Both the position numbers and the translations under genes were made by a program. Of a stretch of DNA of 64,000 nt, positions 46,669 to 53,236 are shown piece by piece. The stretch comes from Halomonas sp. M4R1S46 (GTDB lineage Bacteria; Pseudomonadota; Gammaproteobacteria; Pseudomonadales; Halomonadaceae). A model generated the notes under the pieces. It did no database searches. It worked only from the letters and a program-made list of their open reading frames with translations, and was not told the DNA's origin. Every line of letters begins with the position of its first letter. Within the stretch, counting starts at the first letter, position 1. The DNA is taken from NCBI RefSeq assembly GCF_025725685.1, contig NZ_CP107008.1, positions 1,984,001 through 2,048,000 of the forward strand, given 5' to 3'.

Positions 46669-47601
46669 ATGATAACGGCCTACATTTCCCATCCCGACTG
46701 TCAGCGGCACCACATGGGGCCCGAACACCCGGAAAGCCCGCTGCGCCTCGAGGCCATCCGCGCGCGGCTGATGCTCGGCGGCATCCTCCAGCAGACCATG
46801 CAGTCGGACGCCCGGGAAGCCACCGAGGCGCAGCTCGCCCGAGTCCACCCCCTGCGTCACCTGCGGGCCCTGGACAAGTGCCTCCCCGACCATGGCCTCG
46901 TTGCCCTGGATGGCGACACCCTGATGAATCCCGATACCCTGCTGGCGGCCCGCCTGGCCGCCGGCGCGGTGGTGCGGGGCGTCGACCTGGTGTTCCGCCA
47001 CCAGGCCGACAACGTCTTCTGTGCCGTGCGCCCGCCCGGCCATCACGCCGAGGCCAGCGACGCCATGGGCTTCTGCTTCTACAACAACGTGGCGGTGGGC
47101 GCCGCCCACGCCAGGGCCCGTTACGGCGTGCGCCGGGTGGCGATCCTCGACTTCGATGTCCACCAGTGCAACGGCACCATCGACATCTTCAAGGACGACC
47201 CGGAGGTGCTGGTCTGCACCAGCTTCCAGTACCCCTTCTATCCCTGGCGCTACCTGCGCAGCGAGTCGCAGAACGTGATCAACACGCCGCTGGCCGCCGG
47301 TACCGACGGACCGGCCTTCCGCCGCGCCGTCGAGGACGACTGGCTGCCGGCCCTGCATGCCTTCAAGCCTGAGCTCGTGCTGGTCTCGGCGGGCTTCGAT
47401 GCGCATCGGGAGGATCCCCTGGCCGAGCTGTGCCTCGAGGACGAGGACTATCACTGGGTGACCCACCTGGCCATGGAGATCGCCGCCCTGTATGCCGACA
47501 ATCGCCTGGTCTCGGTGCTCGAGGGGGGCTACGATCCGGACGCCCTGGGTCGCGGCGCGGAGGCCCACATCAAGGCGCTGCTCGGCCTGCCGTTCGCCTG
47601 A
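46669..47601 (+). CDS. Histone deacetylase family (AcuC/HDAC-like) protein
   Basis: A 310-residue zinc-dependent deacylase-fold protein. Active-site His pair is in RPPGHHAEASDAMGF, zinc ligands in ILDFDVH and VSAGFDAHREDPL, and the catalytic tyrosine in LEGGYDPDAL. The usual HHGNGT after the second ligand reads HQCNGT here, an uncommon variant that keeps the ligand. It may remove acyl groups from lysines or polyamines. It is divergent from the Pat-like gene (106 bases between starts), suggesting opposed activities. Confidence 0.88.
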   Translation: MITAYISHPDCQRHHMGPEHPESPLRLEAIRARLMLGGILQQTMQSDAREATEAQLARVHPLRHLRALDKCLPDHGLVALDGDTLMNPDTLLAARLAAGAVVRGVDLVFRHQADNVFCAVRPPGHHAEASDAMGFCFYNNVAVGAAHARARYGVRRVAILDFDVHQCNGTIDIFKDDPEVLVCTSFQYPFYPWRYLRSESQNVINTPLAAGTDGPAFRRAVEDDWLPALHAFKPELVLVSAGFDAHREDPLAELCLEDEDYHWVTHLAMEIAALYADNRLVSVLEGGYDPDALGRGAEAHIKALLGLPFA

Positions 47602-47613
47602 CCGACCCGTCAG

Positions 47614-47633
47614 GTTTCCCCGGAGCGGGAAAC
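47614..47633. promoter_or_regulatory. Inverted repeat GTTTCCC-N6-GGGAAAC
   Basis: Seven-base perfect arms lie 12 bases past the deacetylase stop and 127 bases ahead of the XRE-cupin gene. The half site GGGAAAC recurs at 47729 and 49571, so it may be a regulator site rather than a terminator. Confidence 0.4.
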
Positions 47634-47720
47634 ATCGCGGGGAGCGCCCCCGTCGCCGAAGGCTGTCGTCATCGCCCTGACAGGCGTCGTTCCCGTGGCC
47701 GACGGCCGCCGGGGATATGG

Positions 47721-47744
47721 TACTCTGTGGGAAACCCAGTTTCC
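47721..47744 (+). promoter_or_regulatory. Operator-like motif ahead of the XRE-cupin gene
   Basis: TACT-CTG-TGGGAAACCC (47721-47737) overlaps the palindrome GGAAAC-CCA-GTTTCC (47730-47744), ending 15 bases before the ATG. The pattern TACT-N3-TGGGAAACCC recurs ahead of the formate dehydrogenase operon. Probable autoregulatory site. Confidence 0.5.
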
Positions 47745-47759
47745 GATAGTGAATGCCGC

Positions 47760-48392
47760 ATGACCGCCAGCAACGATCAGGACGCCGCCCTGCGCATCGC
47801 CTCAGGGCGCAAACCCTTCGTCGAGCCCCAGCGCCTCGGTGAACGCCTCCGCGAGATCCGCCTGGCCAACCAGTGGACCCTGGGTGACGTCAGCGAACGC
47901 ACCGGCCTGGCGCGCTCCACACTGTCCAAGATCGAGAACGACCAGATCTCGCCGACCTTCAGTGCCGTGCAGAAGCTGATCAGCGGTCTCGATATCGACC
48001 TCCCGCAGTTGCTCTCCCAGCCCAAGGCCAAGACGCGCACCATGGGGCGTCGCGACCTGACCCGCCGCGGCGAGGGCCAACTGCACCCCACGCCCACCTA
48101 CGAGCACGAGCTGTTGAGCTGCGAGCTGGCCCAGAAGCGCATGATCCCCTTCAAGACGATCGTACGGGCCCGACGCTTCGAGGACTTCTGCGAGTGGGTG
48201 CGTCACGACGGCGAGGAGTTCCTGATGGTGCTCGAGGGCGAGATCCAGCTGTTCTCCGAGTTCTACGAGCCGCTGCGCCTGGTCAAGGGCGACAGCATCT
48301 ACTTCGACAGCGACATGGGGCACGCCCTGGTGTCGGTGAGCGAGGAGGACGCCGTGGTGCTGTCGGTCTGCACCCCCCGGGATGGCCAGTAG
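47760..48392 (+). CDS. XRE family regulator with C-terminal cupin domain
   Basis: A 210-residue regulator. Helix-turn-helix at about residues 24-80 (LGERLREIRLANQWTLGDVS, then TGLARSTLSKIENDQISPT). The C-terminal cupin sensor domain (about 125-205) has EWVRHDGEEFLMVLEGEI. Such proteins often sense a small metabolite. Because the gene stands between the deacetylase and fdhD and shares an upstream motif with the formate operon, it may regulate that operon; this is inference. A repeat element starts 26 bases past the stop. Confidence 0.88.
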   Translation: MTASNDQDAALRIASGRKPFVEPQRLGERLREIRLANQWTLGDVSERTGLARSTLSKIENDQISPTFSAVQKLISGLDIDLPQLLSQPKAKTRTMGRRDLTRRGEGQLHPTPTYEHELLSCELAQKRMIPFKTIVRARRFEDFCEWVRHDGEEFLMVLEGEIQLFSEFYEPLRLVKGDSIYFDSDMGHALVSVSEEDAVVLSVCTPRDGQ

Positions 48393-48417
48393 CGGCGACG
48401 CTCAACCTCTCCCCGGG

Positions 48418-48656
48418 CGCGGATATCGCAGTTGGCCTGACGAGGGGCGCCGGGGACAAGCCGAAGAGGAGGTCCTACGCCAGGGGTGAGGAGCACGGCT
48501 CCGAACGGGCTGGCCATGGATGGCCAGCACCGGACCTGCTAGCGGAGCGGGACGCGAGAGCGCAGGGAGGTATTCACAGCGCCTCCTCGATGGTCCGGCA
48601 CCCCGGGGCTTGTCGACGGATCAGTCCCGACGAAATCGCTATCTGCGAGAGCCTTG
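48418..48656. mobile_element. Inverted-repeat element, copy 2 (opposite orientation to 24240-24500)
   Basis: About 239 bases related along most of their length to the element at 24240-24500 but reversed. Shared internal blocks include GGCTGGCCATGGATGGCCAG and the GTCCGGCACCCCGGGGC region; ends retain the TATCGCAG/CTGCGA core. The ends are more diverged and the flanking duplication is not clear, so this is probably an older insertion. Its right edge supplies the last codons and stop of fdhD. Confidence 0.7.
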
Positions 48657-49502
48657 GGTGCGCGGGCGGTCGCCGGGCCGACGCGCGGGGATGGCATCCA
48701 GCTCGAGGCGCCCCTCGCCGCCGATGGCCTGGAAGTGACGGCCCTTGGCCCGCGCCACCAGCAGCACCCCGAACCGCTCGGCGAGCTCGACCCCCTTCTG
48801 GGTCACGCCGGAGCGTGACACCAGCACGCCGATGCCCATCTGGGCCACCTTGAGCACCATCTCCGAGGTCAGCCGGCCGGTGGTGTAGAAGATGTCCGGC
48901 GCCGCCTGCGCCTCCTCGCGGCCGAGCCACTGGCGCCCCGCCAGGGTATCCACGGCATTGTGCCGCCCCACGTCCTCGACGAAATCCAGCACCGCCGCCT
49001 GGCGGCACAGGGCGCAGCCGTGCACGGCGCCCGCGCTGCGATAGGTCTCGTTGTAGGCGCCGAGGTTCTCCAGCAACCCATAGAGCACCGACTGACGCAG
49101 CCGGGTACGCGGCAACGGCGTCAGCGAGGTGGCCTCCAGCAGTCGCCCGAAGACCGTGCCCTGGCCGCAGCCGGTGGTCACGGTGCGCTGACCGAGCCGC
49201 TCCTCCAGGTCCTCGGGCAGGTGGCGGGTCACCACGGCGGCGGCCTCCACCTCCCAGTCCACCTGCACCGCCTGGAGATCCTCGAGGCGGCCCAGCAGGC
49301 CCTGGTTGCGCAGATAGCCCACCACCAGGGCCTCGGGATCCGCCCCCAGGGTCATCAGGGTGACGATCTCGCGCCGGTTCAGGTACACCGTCAGGGCACG
49401 CTCCGCGGCAATCGCCTGGGGACGGGCCTCACCGAACTCGTCGACGACGGTGATCTCGAGCGTGGCCGGCAGCCGTGCGCGGCTCAGGCTGATGTCGTGC
49501 AT
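48639..49502 (-). CDS. fdhD: Formate dehydrogenase accessory sulfurtransferase FdhD
   Basis: Transfers sulfur to the molybdenum centre, needed for formate dehydrogenase activity. It has 287 residues. The catalytic CxxC is in HGCALCRQA, with GCGQGTVFGRLL and VGRHNAVDTLAG as family blocks. It is divergent from the formate operon it serves, with 91 bases between. The C-terminal tail after LDAIPARR is basic and its last six or so codons lie inside the repeat element at 48418-48656, indicating that an insertion changed the end of the protein. Confidence 0.93.
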   Translation of the reverse strand: MHDISLSRARLPATLEITVVDEFGEARPQAIAAERALTVYLNRREIVTLMTLGADPEALVVGYLRNQGLLGRLEDLQAVQVDWEVEAAAVVTRHLPEDLEERLGQRTVTTGCGQGTVFGRLLEATSLTPLPRTRLRQSVLYGLLENLGAYNETYRSAGAVHGCALCRQAAVLDFVEDVGRHNAVDTLAGRQWLGREEAQAAPDIFYTTGRLTSEMVLKVAQMGIGVLVSRSGVTQKGVELAERFGVLLVARAKGRHFQAIGGEGRLELDAIPARRPGDRPRTQGSRR

Positions 49503-49562
49503 GCGGGGAACTCCAGCGATTGCGTTGATGACGATGATGGCATTCCCCGCCCGCCGTGTCTT

Positions 49563-49579
49563 TACTGGATGGGAAACCC
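49563..49579 (+). promoter_or_regulatory. TACT-N3-TGGGAAACCC motif ahead of the formate dehydrogenase operon
   Basis: TACT-GGA-TGGGAAACCC ends 14 bases before the first ATG of the operon, overlapping the approach to AGGAG. The same 17-bp pattern lies ahead of the XRE-cupin gene at 47721. Candidate regulator site. Confidence 0.5.
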
Positions 49580-49593
49580 TCAGGAGTCACGGC

Positions 49594-50022
49594 ATGACCA
49601 CCGCCACCACCCGACGACTCAGCGTTTCCCTCCGGGCCGAGCGCGTCACCAGCAAGGGGTTCACCGCGACCCGCTGGCGGGTCGCCGACCTCGTGTCCGG
49701 TGATGGCGGCCCCCACCCCCTGGACCTGCAGCTCACCCTCACCGAGCGTGCCGCCTATCGCTTCAACCTGGCCTCGAGGTCGCCGCGGCTGTTCGTCAAT
49801 GCCGGCGATGCGGACGGGGAGCCGCGTCCCGCGTGCATCACCGCCAGCCAGGAGGTGGCCGCGGCCTGGCTGGACGGCGAGCAGCGCGTGCTGGAGGTCG
49901 CCATGCCCCTGGCGATCCAGGCCTGGCTCGAGGCCTACCTGGCCCGCCATGGTGAGGCCCCCGACGAGGGACGCAAGAAGAAGCGCAAGGGCGCCGGCCG
50001 CGCCCGGGAGCACACCCCATGA
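49594..50022 (+). CDS. DUF3305 domain protein, formate dehydrogenase locus
   Basis: A 142-residue protein of the DUF3305 family, found with DUF3306 proteins in formate dehydrogenase clusters. It contains TRWRVADLVSGDGGPHPLDL and RSPRLFVNAGDADGEPRPAC, and ends in a Lys/Arg-rich tail. AGGAG seven bases upstream fixes the ATG. First gene of the operon. Its role is unknown, presumably in assembly or maturation. Confidence 0.8.
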   Translation: MTTATTRRLSVSLRAERVTSKGFTATRWRVADLVSGDGGPHPLDLQLTLTERAAYRFNLASRSPRLFVNAGDADGEPRPACITASQEVAAAWLDGEQRVLEVAMPLAIQAWLEAYLARHGEAPDEGRKKKRKGAGRAREHTP

Positions 50023-50597
50023 GCCACTTTCAACGCTGGTCCCGGCGCAAGCGGGGCGTCATCGGCGACGACGCCATCGACGACGCGACGGCGTCCGCCG
50101 CCCCTTCGGCCGAGCCTGTCGCGGCCCCGGAGGCGCCGCCCACCGACCCCGAGGCGGACCTCCCCGACCCCGATGACCTGCCGCCGGGCAGCGATATCAC
50201 GGCGTTCATGGCGCCCGGCGTCAGTGCCGGCCTGCGCCGACGCGCGCTGAAGCGCCTCTTCGCCGCCGACCATTACGGTATCCGCGATGGCCTCGATGAC
50301 TACGACCAGGATTTCCGCCGGACCCTGACCCCGCTGGCCGGCCAGGCCGCGCAACGCCTGCGCCGCTGGCTCGACGAGCCTGACAGCAGTCGTGATGACG
50401 ACTCGCGCGACGTGCCCCGCGAGGTCGCCGACGACGCCACGCCCCCCGCTGGTGACGAGCCGCGAGACGACGGGAATGGCGAGATCGACGAGCTCACCGC
50501 CGCCCCCCAGCCGGCGACGCCACCCGCGCGGGACGGCGACGCCCCATTAGACCAAGGCCCATTGGCGCGAACGGGAAAACCCATCAAGACTCGATGA
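50019..50597 (+). CDS. DUF3306 domain protein, formate dehydrogenase locus
   Basis: A 192-residue protein of the DUF3306 family. It starts MSHFQRWSRRKRG and has a conserved core DITAFMAPGVSAGLRRRALK and YGIRDGLDDYDQDF; the rest is acidic and Pro-rich, probably disordered. It overlaps the DUF3305 gene by four bases. Role unknown. Confidence 0.8.
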   Translation: MSHFQRWSRRKRGVIGDDAIDDATASAAPSAEPVAAPEAPPTDPEADLPDPDDLPPGSDITAFMAPGVSAGLRRRALKRLFAADHYGIRDGLDDYDQDFRRTLTPLAGQAAQRLRRWLDEPDSSRDDDSRDVPREVADDATPPAGDEPRDDGNGEIDELTAAPQPATPPARDGDAPLDQGPLARTGKPIKTR

Positions 50598-50640
50598 ATG
50601 AGCTTTTCATAATAATAAATGACTTCGACCGTGAGGCTGC

Positions 50641-52356
50641 ATGAACCAGCGAATCGCCCTGCTGGCGGTGGACGAGGCGGACGAGCCCCGTAACCGCCAG
50701 GCACGTGACCTTGCCCGCCGCCAGCTCTCCTGGCCCGTCAACCTGGCCCCGGAGACCCTGAGCTATGTCAGTGACGGCCATGCCCTGCTGCTCGGCAACG
50801 AGCGCCACGTCCGGCGCGCCGCCAGGGCCCTCGCCGATACCGGGCTGGGCTCGCTCAGCCTGCTCATCACCGAGCCCGCCGCCGCCGGCGAGGACGGCGA
50901 CGACGATGCCCTGCTGGCCGCCACCGGCCACCTCCCGCAGCATTCCCTCACTCGGGACCAGCGCCGCCGGCTACGCCTGGCAGGCTATCTCGGGCGCTTC
51001 TCCGCGACGCTGGACATGCCCGGCGGCCCCCTGGACCTGGCCAGGCTGCTGGCCGGCCGCGCGCATTTCGACCTGGTCATCGACCTCGGCGAGGCGCCGT
51101 GCCTGGCGCTGGAACTCCCCCCGCCCGGCTACCTCGCCTTCCACTGGGAGGACGCGGCGCGCGACGCGCGACTGGCCGAGGCGGCCGAGCTGGTGGGCGA
51201 GTTCGACAAGCCCCGCTACGTCCAGATCGACGGCCAACGCTGCGCTCATGCCGCCAGTGGCCAACCGGGCTGTACGCGCTGCCTCGAGGTGTGTCCCGCC
51301 GATGCCATCGCCAGCCGCCAGGGTCGCATCGAGGCCTGGATCGAGATCGATCCCTATCGCTGTCATGGCGTGGGCAGCTGTGCCAGCGCCTGCCCCACCG
51401 GCGCCATCGGCTACCGCCAGCCCAGCGCACCGCGCCAGCTGGACACGCTGCTGGGTTGGCTGGCGGCCTACCTGGCGGCCGGGGGAAGCACGCCCGTCGT
51501 GCGCTTCCTCGCGGCCGGGACGCAGGCCGCGGAGGCCGCGGCCGGCCACGTGCTCGACATCCCCCTCGAGGAACTCGGCGCCGCCGGCCACGACCAGTGG
51601 CTCGCCGCCCTGGCCGGCGGTGCCGCCGAGGTACGCGTGCAGTACCACGACGGCATGCCCGACCGGCTGACGACCTTCCTCGATGACCAGCTGGCACTGG
51701 CGCGGGGCCTGCTCTCGGCCCTGGGCCATGCCCCCGAGCGGCTGGTGTGCCTGGCGCCCGGCGACAGCGCCGGCCGAGATGCCCCGCCCGCATGGCCCCC
51801 TCTCACCACCACGCCCCTCGTGTTGACGGGCGACGACAAGCGCGCCCGCCTCGACCAGGCGCTCGACCGCCTCGCCGGCCTCGGCACGCCGGATGGCCGG
51901 CGCCATGCGCTGCCGGCGGGCGCGCCCTATGGGTCGGTCGCGGTCAGCGAGGCGGCCTGCACCCTGTGCATGGCCTGCGTGGCGACCTGCCCCACGCCGG
52001 CCCTGGGGGCCGGCCGGGACGCCCCGCGTCTCGACTTCCGCGAGGCCGACTGCGTGCAGTGCGGCCTCTGCGAGGCGGCCTGTCCGGAGGACGCCATCCG
52101 CTTGACCCCGGGACTGCTGGCCGACCCGGCCCGCGGCGAGCGACGCGTGCTGCACGAGGAGGCACCCTTCGCCTGTATCCATTGCGGCAAGCCCTTCGCC
52201 AGCGCCGGCACCATCGCCGCCATCAAGGCCAAGCTGGCCGATCACCCCCGCTTTGCCGGCGACGCCGCCCGGCGGCTGGAGATGTGCGAGGACTGCCGTG
52301 TTCGCGATGCCTGGCGGGCCCTGGCCCGCGATCCCGACGCGCAACTGAAGGTATGA
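50641..52356 (+). CDS. 4Fe-4S polyferredoxin-type protein, formate dehydrogenase locus
   Basis: A 571-residue cytoplasmic protein. Ferredoxin-type cysteine clusters appear as CTRCLEVCPADAI and CHGVGSCASACPTGAI in the middle, and CTLCMACVATCPTPAL and CVQCGLCEAACPEDAI towards the C-terminus. CIHCGKPF and CEDCR close the protein. At least four clusters are predicted. Similar proteins accompany periplasmic formate dehydrogenases, possibly in cofactor maturation or electron supply; the exact job is not known. An A+T-rich 43-base gap precedes it, and it overlaps the next gene by four bases. Confidence 0.85.
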   Translation: MNQRIALLAVDEADEPRNRQARDLARRQLSWPVNLAPETLSYVSDGHALLLGNERHVRRAARALADTGLGSLSLLITEPAAAGEDGDDDALLAATGHLPQHSLTRDQRRRLRLAGYLGRFSATLDMPGGPLDLARLLAGRAHFDLVIDLGEAPCLALELPPPGYLAFHWEDAARDARLAEAAELVGEFDKPRYVQIDGQRCAHAASGQPGCTRCLEVCPADAIASRQGRIEAWIEIDPYRCHGVGSCASACPTGAIGYRQPSAPRQLDTLLGWLAAYLAAGGSTPVVRFLAAGTQAAEAAAGHVLDIPLEELGAAGHDQWLAALAGGAAEVRVQYHDGMPDRLTTFLDDQLALARGLLSALGHAPERLVCLAPGDSAGRDAPPAWPPLTTTPLVLTGDDKRARLDQALDRLAGLGTPDGRRHALPAGAPYGSVAVSEAACTLCMACVATCPTPALGAGRDAPRLDFREADCVQCGLCEAACPEDAIRLTPGLLADPARGERRVLHEEAPFACIHCGKPFASAGTIAAIKAKLADHPRFAGDAARRLEMCEDCRVRDAWRALARDPDAQLKV

Positions 52357-52988
52357 CCATGACCCAGGAACCGCCCATGGCCGAGCCCCGCGACGAGACA
52401 CGCGCCCTGCGCGCCGATATCTATCGGCTACTGGGCCGCCTGCTGCGGGAGCCACCCGACGAGGCACTGCTCGCCTGGCTGGCGACCCTCGCCCCCGAGG
52501 GCGACGGCGACCTGGCCCGGGCCTGGCAGGGTCTGGCCCAGGCCGCCGGTGCGGCCTCGCCGGCGGCCCTGGCGCGGGCCCATTTCCGCCACCTGGTCGG
52601 CGTCATCGAGGGCGACATCACCCCCTATGCCTCCTGGTACCACAATGGCGCCCTGATGGACGAGGCGCTGGTCGCCCTGCGGCGCGACCTGCGCCGCCTG
52701 GGGATCGCCCGCGCCGAGCACAGCCGCGACCCCGAGGACCACCTGGCGGCGGAGCTCGAGGTCATGGCCCTGCTGGTGGAAACCACCCCGCAGGCGGAGG
52801 CCGGCTTCTACCGCCGTCACCTGCTCCCCTGGGCGGATCGCTGCCTGGCCGACCTGGCTGCCGTCGCCACCCCCTTCTATGCCCGTCTCGGTGAGCTCGG
52901 CCGCGCCTTTCTCGCCGAGGAGGAGCGTCGCCTGGCGGCGACCGACGGCGAAGCCCCCGTGCGGTTCGTCACCCCGCCCGTGCCCTGA
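52353..52988 (+). CDS. TorD/DmsD family molecular chaperone
   Basis: A 211-residue all-helical redox-enzyme maturation chaperone. Typical features are RADIYRLLGRLLREPP near the start and HFRHLVGVIEGDITPYASWY with E-LAAELEVMALLVE further on. It probably binds the Tat signal of the formate dehydrogenase catalytic subunit and aids molybdenum cofactor insertion. The ATG at 52353 overlaps the preceding stop by four bases; a second ATG at 52359 is possible. Confidence 0.88.
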   Translation: MTMTQEPPMAEPRDETRALRADIYRLLGRLLREPPDEALLAWLATLAPEGDGDLARAWQGLAQAAGAASPAALARAHFRHLVGVIEGDITPYASWYHNGALMDEALVALRRDLRRLGIARAEHSRDPEDHLAAELEVMALLVETTPQAEAGFYRRHLLPWADRCLADLAAVATPFYARLGELGRAFLAEEERRLAATDGEAPVRFVTPPVP

Positions 52989-53002
52989 ACGAGGAGACTC
53001 CC

Positions 53003-53209
53003 ATGTCCACCGAACGCAATCCCCAGCGCCGCCGCTTCCTCAAGACCCTCGGCCTCGGCACCGTCGCGGCGGGGGCGGCCGCCGGCATCGGCCAGGTGCC
53101 TCTGGTGCGGGCCGAGTCCGCCCCCAAGGACGCCGCGCGGGACGAGACACCGCGGGGCTACCGGGAGACCGCGCATGTCCGCGCCTACTACGCCACCCTG
53201 CGCGACTGA
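53003..53209 (+). CDS. Small twin-arginine signal protein of formate dehydrogenase loci
   Basis: A 68-residue protein with a complete Tat signal: RRRFLKTLGLGTVAAGAAAG, then a cleavage site near VRA. The short mature part ends GYRETAHVRAYYATLRD, which matches the small Tat proteins regularly encoded just before formate dehydrogenase alpha subunits. Role unknown. GAGGAGACTCCC precedes the ATG. Confidence 0.85.
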   Translation: MSTERNPQRRRFLKTLGLGTVAAGAAAGIGQVPLVRAESAPKDAARDETPRGYRETAHVRAYYATLRD

Positions 53210-53236
53210 GTCCGCGCCCGCCAGGAGACCGATACC

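Noticed and set aside
43839..47372. 1177-codon plus-strand frame across the acetyltransferase and deacetylase genes
   Set aside because: Low-complexity His/Asp/Gln-rich translation opposite a clear Pat-type gene and out of frame with the deacetylase; a shadow.
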